Assembly (NCBI GenBank): GCA_040880725.1
Contig: JBBDHV010000021.1
Location: 71,212 to 135,211 of the forward strand
Length of the DNA stretch: 64,000 nucleotides
Direction of reading: 5' to 3'
From: DATHWB01 sp040880725
GTDB taxonomy: Bacteria > Actinomycetota > Acidimicrobiia > Spongiisociales > ZC4RG35
Shown: positions 24,716 through 33,412 of the stretch, piece after piece
How the letters are laid out: each line of letters starts with the position of its first letter
Position numbering within the stretch: the stretch's first letter is position 1
Made by a program: the position numbers and the translations under genes
The notes under the pieces: model-generated
What the model was told of the DNA's origin: nothing
Seen by the model: only the letters and a program-made list of their open reading frames with translations
The model's database searches: none

Positions 24716-24765
24716 GAAAGACACTCTTCTCGGATCGGGTAAGCCCCCAAAGATAGGGACCCCTC

Positions 24766-24824
24766 CGCGTTCTTAGCGAATGAGAGCGTCACAAATAGGG
24801 CGTTTCGCGTGGCAGAAAACGTGG
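24766..24824 (+). repeat. REP-like repeat, family 2 (short copy before selD)
   Basis: CGCGTTCTTAGCGAATGAGA, a short spacer, then GGGCGTTTCGCGTGGCAGAAA and TGGTCTGCG. The same order of blocks occurs at 45343-45512 and, interrupted, at 31618-31855. AGCGAA and TTCGCG can pair. Confidence 0.65.
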
Positions 24825-24882
24825 TCTGCGATGCGGATCGTTTCGTACCGCTGCCCCCGGAAGCGCCGGTACCGTGCCGGGA

Positions 24883-25923
24883 GTGGAAACGGTACGGCTC
24901 ACCAGCTTCAGTCACGGCGCCGGTTGAGCGTGCAAGCTCGGATCCTCCGAGCTGGCGCAGGTCCTGCGTCCTCTGCACGGTCACATCGCGGCGACACACC
25001 CTGACCTGATCGTCGGAACGACAACGTCCGACGATGCCGGGGTGTATCGCGTCGCGCCCGGAATGGCGCTGGTGCAAACCGTCGACTTCTTCACCCCCGT
25101 GGTGGACGAGGCGTATGACTGGGGTCGCATCGCCGCCGCCAATGCGCTCTCCGACGTGTATGCGATGGGCGGGACGCCGATCACCGCCCTCCAACTCCTC
25201 GGCTGGCCGCGTGATGTGATTCCGTGGGAGACCGCGGGTGAGGTGATTCGCGGCGGGGCCGACGTGATGGGCGAAGCAGGGTGCGTGATCGCGGGAGGTC
25301 ACTCGGTCGACGACGCCGAGCCGAAGTACGGCTTCGCGGTGACCGGACTCGTCGATCCCGACCTGGTCACGACCAACGCTGCGGGCCGACCGGGCGACTC
25401 CCTGGTCCTCACCAAGCCGCTCGGCACCGGCATCATCACCACCGCCATCAAGCGAGGCGCCTGTCCTCCGGCCCTCCGCGACCGGGTCGTGGAGCAGATG
25501 GTCTCCCTCAACGACCGGGCGGCGCGTGCAGTGCGCCGCGCCGGGGCCCATGCCGTGACCGATGTGACGGGCTTCGGTCTGCTCGGTCACCTGCACGAGG
25601 TGCTCGAGGCGTCGGGCGTGTCGGCGGAGATCGACACCTCCGACGTGCCGATCATCGCCGGAGCCGCCGCCCTCCTCGCGGACGGCTTCTTCCCCGGAGG
25701 TTCCGAGCGCAATCTCGCTGCAGTCGCAGACCTGATCGACGGCGACGCGAGCGTTGCCGATCGCCGGCTACTCGCCGATGCCCAGACCTCTGGCGGTCTG
25801 CTCGTCTCCACCAACGATCCGGACACGCTGCTCGAGGCGCTGGCAGACGAGGGCGTCCGCGGGTGGCGGATCGGTCGGCTGACCGACGCCGGAGGCAACC
25901 GAATCCTGCTGCGGACGTCGTAG
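24883..25923 (+). CDS. selD: Selenophosphate synthetase with in-frame UGA (selenocysteine)
   Basis: Reading through the TGA at 24925-24927 gives 346 residues, the normal SelD length. The N-terminus becomes VETVRLTSFSHGAG-U-ACKLGSSEL, colinear with E. coli SelD (RLTQYSHGAGCGCKISP), so the UGA falls exactly on the catalytic Cys/Sec. The essential Lys follows two codons later, then the ATP-binding stretch TTTSDDAGVYRV and GGTPITALQLLGWP. A conventional reading starts only at 25042 and loses the active site. GTG 24883 or GTG 24874 is the start. SelD makes selenophosphate from selenide and ATP. Confidence 0.88.
24935..24953 (+). promoter_or_regulatory. SECIS-like hairpin after the selD UGA
   Basis: AGCTCGGA pairs perfectly with TCCGAGCT across a 3-base loop (or seven pairs with a 5-base loop), starting seven bases after the UGA. 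Bacterial SECIS elements are hairpins in this place that recruit SelB. Confidence 0.7.
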
Positions 25924-25950
25924 CCGGCAGCTGCCATACACTTCCGGACG

Positions 25951-26376
25951 ATGGAACCGCTCGACCGCCTCGCCACGATCGCCGAGGCTCTTTCGATCCC
26001 GCGTGTGCAGCGACACATTCTCTTGTGCGCCGACCAGACCACTCCGAAGTGTGCCCCGGTCGAAGAGACGCACGAGGTGTGGCGCTACCTGAAAGCTCGC
26101 TGCAAGGAGCTCGGGATCGCGTCGGCCCCGCCCACATGGCAGGGCCCGACCGCCTCTGCTGCGACACCGACCCCGCCCGGAGACGGGTCCGTACTCCGCA
26201 ACAAGGTCGACTGCCTCCGGATCTGTGAGATGGGCCCGATCGCTGTCGTGTATCCGGACGGCGTCTGGTACCACTCGGTGACGATCCCGGTGATGGAGCG
26301 GATCATCACCGAACATCTCGTGGGCGGTGTCCCGGTGTCCGAACACGTCTTCGCCGTCGGGGCGCTCGGACGATGA
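25951..26376 (+). CDS. (2Fe-2S) ferredoxin, thioredoxin-like fold
   Basis: A 141-residue protein with four cysteines in the order typical of thioredoxin-like ferredoxins: C-ADQTTPK-C near residue 30 and VDCLRICEMGPIAVVYPDGVWY near 92-113. It would carry single electrons; partner unknown. It starts 27 bases after selD and its TGA overlaps the next ATG, so it belongs to the selD operon. Confidence 0.82.
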   Translation: MEPLDRLATIAEALSIPRVQRHILLCADQTTPKCAPVEETHEVWRYLKARCKELGIASAPPTWQGPTASAATPTPPGDGSVLRNKVDCLRICEMGPIAVVYPDGVWYHSVTIPVMERIITEHLVGGVPVSEHVFAVGALGR

Positions 26377-27269
26377 GAGGGGTCGGCGCGGTCCTCCTGG
26401 CGTTTCGGATGTTCGGCCCCGTTCTCAGGCCCCGTTTCCGCGAGCCCCAGACGCACCCGTGGCCGCTGGCCGGTCGGACGGTGTTCGTGGGGGATCGGGA
26501 GCTCGTCGTTCGCCAGACGGGGCCGGTCGACGCTCCGGACATCGTGCTGATCCATGGGCTTGGTGGGGCGAGCCTGACCGAGTGGTACGAGGTGGGGCCT
26601 CGCCTCGCTCAGCAGTTCCGTGTGACCCTCGTCGAGCACCGCAACCATGGATCGGCCGCCCGGTTCACCGATCGATACGACATCGCCGATCTGGCCGATG
26701 ACACGGCCGGGGTCCTGGAGGCCGTCGGCGTCGAGTCCGCCACGGTGGTCGGATACTCGATGGGGGGCACGGTCGCCCTGGCGATCGCGCATCGTCATCC
26801 GGACCTGGTCCGGCAGCTGGTACTCGTCGGCGCCTTCGCCGCCCATCCGCAGGCGTGGCGGATCGCCCGTCAGGCGGGAACGTACGTGGTTCGGGGTTGG
26901 GAACGTCTCACCGGGGTGGGAACACCCGAGGTGCGCGCCGGCTACCTCATCCTCACCGGTGCGGTCGCCCCCCAGCACGCCCGATGGATGTGGGAGGAGA
27001 CGCATCGTCGCGATGTCGACGGCGGCGCGGCGGCATCGCTGGCGCTCATGCGCTTCGACGCCACGACCTGGGTTGGATCGCTGAAGGTTCCCACCCTCGT
27101 GATCATCCCTACCCGGGACCAATTGGTGCCGCCGGGATGGCAGTACGACCTCGCCGGGATGATCCCGAACGCACGCATCGTCGACATAGACGGGGCGCGG
27201 CACGAAGTCCCGTGGACGCATCCCGAACGGCTCGTCGACGAGATCCGCACGTTCGTCGGAGAACCGTGA
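26373..27269 (+). CDS. Alpha/beta hydrolase
   Basis: A 298-residue hydrolase. IVLIHGLGGASLTEWYEVGP is the oxyanion strand, VVGYSMGGTVALAIA the nucleophile elbow (Ser), TRDQLVPPGWQ carries the acid and GARHEVPWTHPE the base. The N-terminal 35 residues include a short hydrophobic stretch (VGAVLLAFRMFGPVL), possibly a membrane anchor. Substrate unknown. Confidence 0.85.
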   Translation: MRGVGAVLLAFRMFGPVLRPRFREPQTHPWPLAGRTVFVGDRELVVRQTGPVDAPDIVLIHGLGGASLTEWYEVGPRLAQQFRVTLVEHRNHGSAARFTDRYDIADLADDTAGVLEAVGVESATVVGYSMGGTVALAIAHRHPDLVRQLVLVGAFAAHPQAWRIARQAGTYVVRGWERLTGVGTPEVRAGYLILTGAVAPQHARWMWEETHRRDVDGGAAASLALMRFDATTWVGSLKVPTLVIIPTRDQLVPPGWQYDLAGMIPNARIVDIDGARHEVPWTHPERLVDEIRTFVGEP

Positions 27270-27685
27270 TGGACAGAAGCGCCACCCTGGAATGGCTGGG
27301 TGCACAGCGGCTCGGGGTCATCGCCACCATCAAGTCCGATGGTCGGCCGCAACTCTCCAACGTGTCGTATGCCCTGATGGGTGACGAGGTGCGTGTGAGT
27401 GTCACTGCCGATCGCGCCAAGACGAAGAACCTTCGCCGCGACCCGCGGGTGTCGATGCACGTGACCACCCCGCAGTTTCATCCCTACGTGGTCGTCGAGG
27501 GCGTCGCACAGCTGTCCGAGGTGACGACTCACACCGATGATCAGGCGTCTGACATGCTGGTCGAGGTCTACCGGGCGATCGCGGGAGATCACCCGGACTG
27601 GGACGATTTCCGGCAGGCGATGGTCGACGAGCGACGGATGGTGCTGTCGTTCGTGGTCGATCGGATGTACGGGACCGGGCCCTGA
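27269..27685 (+). CDS. PPOX-class (F420/FMN) oxidoreductase-like protein
   Basis: This 138-residue split-barrel protein opens ATLEWLGAQRLGVIATIKSD and has RPQLSNVSYALMGDEVRVSV and KTKNLRRDPRVSMHVT, the usual stretch of the pyridoxamine-5'-phosphate-oxidase-like group, many of which bind F420 in actinobacteria. The ATG overlaps the preceding stop (TGATG). Confidence 0.83.
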   Translation: MDRSATLEWLGAQRLGVIATIKSDGRPQLSNVSYALMGDEVRVSVTADRAKTKNLRRDPRVSMHVTTPQFHPYVVVEGVAQLSEVTTHTDDQASDMLVEVYRAIAGDHPDWDDFRQAMVDERRMVLSFVVDRMYGTGP

Positions 27686-27692
27686 GGTCCGC

Positions 27693-27770
27693 TCAGGCCT
27701 CGTCCATCATCTGCTTGACGAGAAAGCCGATGAGTCCGGCAACCAAGAGGAAAACGATGAACTTCTTCAT
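27693..27770 (-). CDS. 25-residue single-membrane-span protein
   Basis: The minus strand encodes MKKFIVFLLVAGLIGFLVKQ and then MMDEA. A basic start, one hydrophobic helix and an acidic end are seen. GGAG lies just before the ATG. It resembles the start of the tiny DLW-39-type proteins of actinobacteria (MKK + membrane helix), but lacks their tail. It is too short to be found by most gene callers. Confidence 0.5.
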   Translation of the reverse strand: MKKFIVFLLVAGLIGFLVKQMMDEA

Positions 27771-27802
27771 GGCTCCGAGCATACGCCGCCCCGAGGCATG
27801 CG

Positions 27803-28378
27803 ATGGCTGAGATTGTCATCGTCGAGTACCGATCCGACTGGCCGGCGCGCTTCGATCGCGTGGGAGCCGATCTGCGCCGGGCGCTCGGCGATGTCGCCAT
27901 CGTATCGATCACATCGGATCGACGGCGGTGCCGGGGCTGGCGGCCAAGGACATCATCGACATTCAGGTGACGGTCGCCGACCTCGAGGACGAGCGGATCG
28001 CCGAGGCCATGGGAACGATCGACGACATCGAACCGTGCCGGGCCGCCTTCGACCACCAACCGCCCGGCGTCGAGGTCCCCGAAGACCAGCGACGGAAGGT
28101 TGTGGCATCTGCGAAGCCCCGACGGGGCTGTCAACGTTCATGTTCGCGTCGACGGACGGTGGAACTGGCGGTACGCCTTGCTCTGCCGCGACTTCTTGCG
28201 AGCCCATCCCTCCACCGCAGGCGCATACGGCGAAGTCAAGCGGCAGCTCGCACGCCACTTCGGCGACGATGTCGAGGGCTATTACGACATCAAGGATCCG
28301 GCCTTCGACCTGTTCATGTCCGTCGCCGGGGAGTGGGCGGAGTCGTCGACGTGGGCACTCGGACCATCGGACGCGTGA
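27803..28378 (+). pseudogene. GrpB-family protein gene, two frameshifts
   Basis: Three consecutive reading frames together give a full GrpB (UPF0157) protein of about 190 residues. Frame one: EIVIVEYRSDWPARFDRVGA. After a one-base loss near 27900 comes RIDHIGSTAVPGLAAKDIID. After a one-base gain near 28097 comes LWHLRSPDGAVNVHVRVDGR and WNWRYALLCRDFLRAHPSTA. Each piece matches the family in order, so the gene was recently intact or the two single-base differences are sequencing errors. Confidence 0.75.
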
Positions 28379-28395
28379 CAGCGGAGTATCGCCCC

Positions 28396-28878
28396 GTGAC
28401 TTCTACCCTTGCCTCCATGCGCTCGATAGTCCCCCGTCTTGTCGCGATCGCTCTCGTCCTTGCCGCCTGCGGCGGCGAGACGGCCAGCACGACGGCCGAG
28501 GCCACGACGACCACGTCGCTTGGCGAGACCACCACGACGGCGGCGGCGTCGACGACCACGACCGCGGCGGTGACGACCACCACAGTCGCCGAGACCACGA
28601 CGACCACCCAGGCACCCGACCCGTACACCTTCGAGATCGTCATCGAAGGCTCCACGGTCACCGGTGGTGGACGTCTCTCGGTGCCGGTGGGTGAGACGGT
28701 CACGCTGCGGTTCACCTCCGACGTCGCCGACGAGATCCACATCCACGGCTATGACCTCTATGTCGATCTCGAGCCGGGGGTGGCGGCAGAGGTGTCGTTC
28801 CCGGCCGACATTCCCGGGACGGTCGAGATCGAGACGCACAACGATCACCGCGAGATCGCCAGTCTCGAAGCGTCGTGA
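28396..28878 (+). CDS. Cupredoxin-like secreted lipoprotein
   Basis: A 160-residue precursor: signal peptide RSIVPRLVAIALVLAAC with lipobox LAAC, a 45-residue Thr/Ala linker, then a beta-sandwich domain (YTFEIVIEGSTVTGGGRLSV, HIHGYDLYVDLEPGVAAEV) of the cupredoxin-like type with HIHGYDL. The full blue-copper ligand set is not visible. GTG 28396 has GGAG nine bases upstream; ATG 28417 has no ribosome site. The stop overlaps the next start (GTGA). Confidence 0.75.
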   Translation: MTSTLASMRSIVPRLVAIALVLAACGGETASTTAEATTTTSLGETTTTAAASTTTTAAVTTTTVAETTTTTQAPDPYTFEIVIEGSTVTGGGRLSVPVGETVTLRFTSDVADEIHIHGYDLYVDLEPGVAAEVSFPADIPGTVEIETHNDHREIASLEAS

Positions 28879-30269
28879 TACTGCGCCGGCGGCTGTACGC
28901 GGTCCTTGCGGTCGCAACCACACTCACCGCCGGCGGTGCCGTGCCCGCCCTCGCCCACGGGCTCGGCGGACGGCTCGATCTCCCCGTTCCCCTCACCTTC
29001 TTCGTCGTTGCGGCCGGCGTCGTGCTCGTGCTCACCTTCGCCGGTCTCGCGGTGATCTGGCCCGATCCGAGACTGCAGGAGCCCCGGCCTGAACCCGCCG
29101 GGCGTCCCGTTCCGTGGCTCTGGAACCTGCTCGGGGGGATCGGCGCGTTCCTGCTGGCGCTCACGCTGGTCGCCGGCGCCATCGGGATCGACAACAGCAC
29201 CCGCAACCCCGCAGCGGTCGTCGTCTTCGTCGGGTTCTGGCTGATCCTTCCGTTCACGGCGGCGCTCCTCGTCGACCTTCATCCGGCGATGAGCCCGTGG
29301 AGGCGGCTCCCGCATTGGCTGGGACTGCGACCGACAGAACGCCCCGAGATGCTGGAACGACTCGGCTATTGGCCGGCCACTGCGATCTTCCTGGCGTTCA
29401 CCTGGTTCGAACTGGTGGCGCCGGACAATGGCCCGCGGTCGATCGGCATCGCCGCGCTCGTCTTCACCGTCTACATGCTGGCGATGAGCATGTGGCTGGG
29501 GACCGACACGGCGACCCAGACGTCGGACGGGTTTGCCGTGTACGCCCGATTCCTGGGTGGAATCTCTCCGTTCACCTTCGAAGGCGGCGTGTGGCGCAGG
29601 CGCGGCTGGCTGCGGGGCCTCGTGAACCTTCCCGAGCGACCCGGGATGGCTGCGTTTGTCATCTCCATGATCGGTACCGTCACCTACGACGGCGGTGCGT
29701 CGACCGAATGGTGGGGAACCTGGATCCGCGATCCCCTCCTCGGGATGTTCGAGGGGTGGGGGTGGACGGTTCGGCCCGCCACCGTTGTCACGGGGACGAT
29801 CGGGTGGGCTGCTGTGACGCTTCTGATCGGCGTCACGTACTACGCCGCATCGGCTGCCGCGGCCCACTGGGGCGGGGTCTCGACCGGCACGCGTCACGTG
29901 GCGAGACGGTTCGCCCACACCCTCGTCCCGATCGGGTTCGCCTACGCCTTTGCCCACTACATGACGCTGATCGTCTTCGAAGGTCAACTGTTCATCTCCA
30001 CGTTCTCCGACCCGTTCGGTCTCGGATGGGATCTGTTCGGGACGGCGGACAGGCGCCTCGACTTCACACTCATCCAGCAGTCGCGTTCGTGGGTGTGGTA
30101 CCTGCAGGTGGGGGTGATCGTCCTCGGCCACATCGGCGGCGTCGTCCTCAGCCACGACCGGGCGTTGGCAGATTTCCCACGGGCGAAAGCGGTCGCGTCC
30201 CAGTACGCGATGCTGCTGCTGATGGTGATTCTCACTGGCCTGGGGCTCGTGATCCTGGCTGCCGGATGA
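28875..30269 (+). CDS. Polytopic membrane protein of unknown function
   Basis: 464 residues. A signal-like N-terminus (LYAVLAVATTLTAGGAVPAL) ends at AHG, followed by about ten hydrophobic segments. Conserved-looking stretches include WLILPFTAALLVDLHPAMSPWRRL, in two segments, and FAHYMTLIVFEGQLFISTFS with a His that could bind a cofactor. I recognise similar actinobacterial proteins but no function. It is coupled to the cupredoxin-like lipoprotein, so a metal- or redox-linked role is possible. Confidence 0.7.
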   Translation: MILRRRLYAVLAVATTLTAGGAVPALAHGLGGRLDLPVPLTFFVVAAGVVLVLTFAGLAVIWPDPRLQEPRPEPAGRPVPWLWNLLGGIGAFLLALTLVAGAIGIDNSTRNPAAVVVFVGFWLILPFTAALLVDLHPAMSPWRRLPHWLGLRPTERPEMLERLGYWPATAIFLAFTWFELVAPDNGPRSIGIAALVFTVYMLAMSMWLGTDTATQTSDGFAVYARFLGGISPFTFEGGVWRRRGWLRGLVNLPERPGMAAFVISMIGTVTYDGGASTEWWGTWIRDPLLGMFEGWGWTVRPATVVTGTIGWAAVTLLIGVTYYAASAAAAHWGGVSTGTRHVARRFAHTLVPIGFAYAFAHYMTLIVFEGQLFISTFSDPFGLGWDLFGTADRRLDFTLIQQSRSWVWYLQVGVIVLGHIGGVVLSHDRALADFPRAKAVASQYAMLLLMVILTGLGLVILAAG

Positions 30270-30421
30270 TCTTCTTCGCGCACGGCCTGTACCTCGACGA
30301 GTTCCTGTGGTTTGCGATTCCGGTCGGTCTGTCCTTGTGGGTGTTGCGTTGGGCCGAACGGAGAGCACGCGCGCGCGCCGAAGCCGAGGCTGCCGAGACC
30401 CAAGAGGACAGCGCGGACTGA
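30266..30421 (+). CDS. Small membrane protein (51 aa)
   Basis: One membrane helix (FLWFAIPVGLSLWVL) is followed by a charged Arg/Ala/Glu helix (RWAERRARARAEAEAAETQE). It overlaps the previous gene by four bases and likely forms a complex with it. Unknown function. Confidence 0.6.
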   Translation: MIFFAHGLYLDEFLWFAIPVGLSLWVLRWAERRARARAEAEAAETQEDSAD

Positions 30422-30458
30422 CCGGGCCGGGATTGGTCATGGCTATCCTCGCTCCGCG

Positions 30459-31589
30459 ATGAGTGAGAACCTCTCGGCCGCAGCAAGCACGATGAACGTT
30501 CCGGAGACGCTCGTGCAGCGTTCCGCCGAGGCGCGGGCGAAAGCAACCGGCGCGTCGGTCGATGATGTCCTGGCGGCATGGGCCGGGGGAGCTGCTGCGC
30601 CCGCCGCAGCGGCACCGGCCGAAACGGCCCCTGCGCCGGAGCCGGCAGCGGACGCGACACCCGAGCCGGTACCCGCCCGCGAACCCGAGACTTCACCAGC
30701 CGAGGCTCCGGCGGCTGCCGTCGCGCCGGCGCCCAGCGTCATCGCCGTCATGGAGCTTCCCGAGGACGAGCCGGTGGATCCGGTCGGATTCCGGGAACGA
30801 TCCCGGGTCGGCGGACGGATCGGAATGGGTTTCGGGGTGCTGGCCGCGCTGTTCGTGATGCTCTTCAGTGCCCAATGGTTGTTGGCTCGATCCGGAGCCA
30901 CCGAAACCGAGGCTGGCGAGATCAGCTTCGTCTTCTCGGTCGTACCGGGCACGTTCATCATCGGCTCGGCCCTACTCGGAGCGGCGCTCGGGGCCGTCGG
31001 CGCAGGATTCGTCCGGGCCCTCACCGGCTGGCGAGCCGCCGGGATGCGTCTTGTCTCGTCGCATGCCTCGTCCCTCCTCGCCGGTGCGGTGGCCGGTCTC
31101 GTCACAGGAGTGGTCGTGGCGGCGGTGATCGCCGGATCCGGTTCGGTTGACCCTGCCGATGAGACTGCCACTCTCGTTCCGATGCTTCCCGCCATCCTCT
31201 GGACCCTGTTCGGCTGGGTTGGGGGTGGGTGGCTCATCGGCACCCTGGTGCACGCCGTTGGAGTTCCCGACGGTCTCGCCGGCGACGAGATCACGGAAGG
31301 CGTGGTCGTCCGCCAGCGGCTCGGCTCGGCCTTCTCGCTCCCGGTGGTCTCGGTTCTCGCGATCCTGGTGTTGGTGCTGCCTGCCGCATGGGTGTTCATT
31401 CAGTTCCCCGCCTGGGCACCTCTGATCGCCATCTTCATCTCCGGCGGAATCATCTCGTTTGCGGGTCTGTCAGCGGCGCGCCCCGGCATGAAGATCTCGG
31501 CGGGCGAGTTCCTGGTCGCAGCCTCCGGCGTCGGCGTCGTGGTGATCATCCTGGTGGCGGTACTCACCACCCAGGGCGCCGGCCACTGA
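30459..31589 (+). CDS. Ala/Pro-rich multi-spanning membrane protein
   Basis: 376 residues. The first 40 (MNVPETLVQRSAEARAKATG, ASVDDVLAAWAGG) look like a small helical binding motif. Residues 45-105 form an Ala/Pro/Glu linker, and the rest has about seven membrane helices. The layout recalls E2-type swinging linkers plus a membrane anchor, but no known family fits. Starts 37 bases after the small membrane protein; probably the same operon. Confidence 0.65.
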   Translation: MSENLSAAASTMNVPETLVQRSAEARAKATGASVDDVLAAWAGGAAAPAAAAPAETAPAPEPAADATPEPVPAREPETSPAEAPAAAVAPAPSVIAVMELPEDEPVDPVGFRERSRVGGRIGMGFGVLAALFVMLFSAQWLLARSGATETEAGEISFVFSVVPGTFIIGSALLGAALGAVGAGFVRALTGWRAAGMRLVSSHASSLLAGAVAGLVTGVVVAAVIAGSGSVDPADETATLVPMLPAILWTLFGWVGGGWLIGTLVHAVGVPDGLAGDEITEGVVVRQRLGSAFSLPVVSVLAILVLVLPAAWVFIQFPAWAPLIAIFISGGIISFAGLSAARPGMKISAGEFLVAASGVGVVVIILVAVLTTQGAGH

Positions 31590-31855
31590 CGGACCGCTGC
31601 CCCGCCAAAAGCCCAAAGACGCGTTCTCAGAAGCCGGGCGGATTGGGCGAGCTCGCGAGCCCCATCTGTCGGCTTCCCGCCCGAAAGCGAAGCTTTTTCG
31701 GGCGGAACAGAAAAACAGTCGGCGAAGCCGGCCTGCCTATCCGCCGACCCTGTTAGCGAATCACAGCCTCAGTAATACGACTATTCGCGTGGCAGAAATT
31801 TGCGGGGCCATCGCTTCTGGTCTGCGTTGCGCTCCATTCATGGAGCGCTGCCCCG
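31590..31855. repeat. Mosaic REP-like repeat region, family 2
   Basis: This 266-base gap holds no gene. GCTGCCCCGCCAAAA at 31597 and GCTGCCCCGCTAAAAA at 31848 bracket it. Inside are GACGCGTTCT (31618), an inverted copy of the GGATAGGCAGGCCGGC block, TTAGCGAATCACAGCCTCAG (31754) with ATTCGCGTGGCAGAAA, and TGGTCTGCGTTGCG. Most blocks recur at 45343-45512. Confidence 0.7.
31677..31705 (+). terminator. Hairpin CCGCCCGAAA/TTTCGGGCGG
   Basis: Ten perfect base pairs enclose a 9-base loop about 90 bases after the end of the upstream membrane protein. The T-run lies on the 3' side of the loop rather than after the stem, so rho-independent function is only possible. Confidence 0.4.
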
Positions 31856-32680
31856 CTAAAAACGCGGAAGCAGGGTGTTGAAGAGGGTGCGGAGGCGATC
31901 GGCGGCGGCGTTGGCGGCCTCGATGACTTCCTCGGCGGACAACCGGGTCTCGGAGATCCCCGCCGCCAAGTTCGTGCACAGTGACAGTCCCAGCACCTCC
32001 GCGCCCATGTGGCGGGCGGCGGTCGCTTCGGGAACCGTCGACATGCCGACGAGGCCGGCACCGAGCATCTTCGCCATCTGCACTTCGGCGGGGGTCTCGA
32101 ACATCGGGCCGTGCCACCAGAAGTACACCGCCTCGCGCAACGCCTGGCCCACCTCGGCCGCGGCAGCGTGGGCCGTGGCACGGAGTTCGGGGGTGTACAC
32201 GTCGGACATGTCGGGGAACCGCGGTCCGAGGCGGTCATCGTTCTCGCCCATCAGCGGGCTGATCCCGGACATGTTGAGATGGTCGGTGATGAGCACCAGA
32301 TCACCGGGTGCGATCCCCTCGCCGCACCCTCCCGCCGCGTTGGTGAGGATGACCTTCTTCGCCCCGGCGAGGATCGCCGCTCGCACCGGAAACGTCACCG
32401 CATCCATCGGATGACCCTCGTAGGCGTGCGGGCGACCTGCCAGGAGCAGCACCCGGTTGTCGCCCATCTGCACCGAGTAGGCGGTCCCGGCGTGTCCGAC
32501 GGCCTTCGGGATCGGGAAACCTGGGAGGTCCGCATAGGAGACGGACGCGGCGTCCGTGAGAGTGGCCGGGTAGCCGCCCAGGCCGGAACCGAGGACCGCG
32601 ACCACATCGTGGCGCTCGACTCCTGTCCGCGCCGCGATCGTGGCGGCTGTGGCCTGGAGCCGTGTGTAGAGATCCGTCAC
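31856..32680 (-). CDS. Purine nucleoside phosphorylase, trimeric type
   Basis: A 274-residue PNP/MTAP-family enzyme. VLGSGLGGYPATLTDAASVS opens the fold; LAGRPHAYEGHPMDAVTFPV and ILTNAAGGCGEGIAPGDLVL follow, then PMFETPAEVQMAKMLGAGLVG MSTVPEA (two segments). It splits purine nucleosides with phosphate into base and (deoxy)ribose-1-phosphate. Position in the nucleoside locus supports this. The GTG start overlaps the stop of the other phosphorylase (GTGA), so they are made together. Confidence 0.88.
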   Translation of the reverse strand: MTDLYTRLQATAATIAARTGVERHDVVAVLGSGLGGYPATLTDAASVSYADLPGFPIPKAVGHAGTAYSVQMGDNRVLLLAGRPHAYEGHPMDAVTFPVRAAILAGAKKVILTNAAGGCGEGIAPGDLVLITDHLNMSGISPLMGENDDRLGPRFPDMSDVYTPELRATAHAAAAEVGQALREAVYFWWHGPMFETPAEVQMAKMLGAGLVGMSTVPEATAARHMGAEVLGLSLCTNLAAGISETRLSAEEVIEAANAAADRLRTLFNTLLPRF

Positions 32681-33399
32681 GCGATCACCGCGTCCAACGC
32701 CACGCCGATCATGGCATCGACCGCGTCGTGGACCACCTGGCGGTGCGGGTTGTACCCGTCCTTTTCTCCATGCAGCGGGTTGCCATCGGACACGAGCACC
32801 GCCCCGACCTCTGTGCCGTTGAGCGTCCCGATCACGAACAGGGCGGCGCATTCCATCTCCACGGCGACCGTTCCGGCTTTCGCCCACTGGGCGAGGGACG
32901 ATCCGAGCACGTCGTGGGAGTAGAAGACCGCGTTCGTCAGGACGATGCCCTCATGACTGCGATGCCCGACGGCGGCGATGGACTCCCGCAGCGACATCAC
33001 GACATCGACGGATGCCAGCGCAGGGAAGCTGGGCGGGACGAGCCCGGCGGTGAGCCCGTCGTCACGGATGGCGCCGGTGACGACAACCAGGTCTCCGTCC
33101 TCGACTTCCGGCTGCAGCCCTCCGCAGGTTCCTGCCCGGATGATGCGCTGCACCCCGGCCTGATGGAGCTCCTCGAAACAGAGCGACGCCCCCGACGCCC
33201 CCACGCCGTGAGACGACACGACGACGTCGACTCCCTTGTGACTGCCCGCAAAGGTCACGTACTCCCGGAAACGACCCAACTCGCGCGCGTCGTCGAGCAG
33301 CGCTGCCACCTTCTCCGCCCGGTCGGGATCACCCACCACCACAGCACGGGTGGGGATCTCCCCCGGTGTGACTCGTAGAACCGGCGTGGGATTCGCCAT
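32677..33399 (-). CDS. Nucleoside phosphorylase, hexameric (UDP/DeoD) type
   Basis: A 240-residue NP-I family protein. VVVGDPDRAEKVAALLDDAR, SSHGVGASGASLCFEELHQA and IIRAGTCGGLQPEVEDGDLV are phosphate and ribose site stretches; VEMECAALFVIGTLNG carries the conserved ExE-type ribose ligand region. Whether it prefers uridine or purines cannot be told. A strong ribosome site AAAGGTGATC precedes the ATG, in the flank of the repeat array. Together with the other phosphorylase the locus covers two nucleoside classes. Confidence 0.85.
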   Translation of the reverse strand: MANPTPVLRVTPGEIPTRAVVVGDPDRAEKVAALLDDARELGRFREYVTFAGSHKGVDVVVSSHGVGASGASLCFEELHQAGVQRIIRAGTCGGLQPEVEDGDLVVVTGAIRDDGLTAGLVPPSFPALASVDVVMSLRESIAAVGHRSHEGIVLTNAVFYSHDVLGSSLAQWAKAGTVAVEMECAALFVIGTLNGTEVGAVLVSDGNPLHGEKDGYNPHRQVVHDAVDAMIGVALDAVIA

Positions 33400-33412
33400 C
33401 AGATCACCTTTC

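Noticed and set aside
24716..24882. selC (tRNA-Sec) next to selD
   Set aside because: No 90-100 base cloverleaf with a long extra arm and a UCA anticodon is visible; the stretch is a repeat piece plus leader.
25042..25923. selD starting at ATG 25042 as a complete 293-residue protein
   Set aside because: This start drops the catalytic residue and the lysine; the upstream frame continues the family alignment through the UGA.
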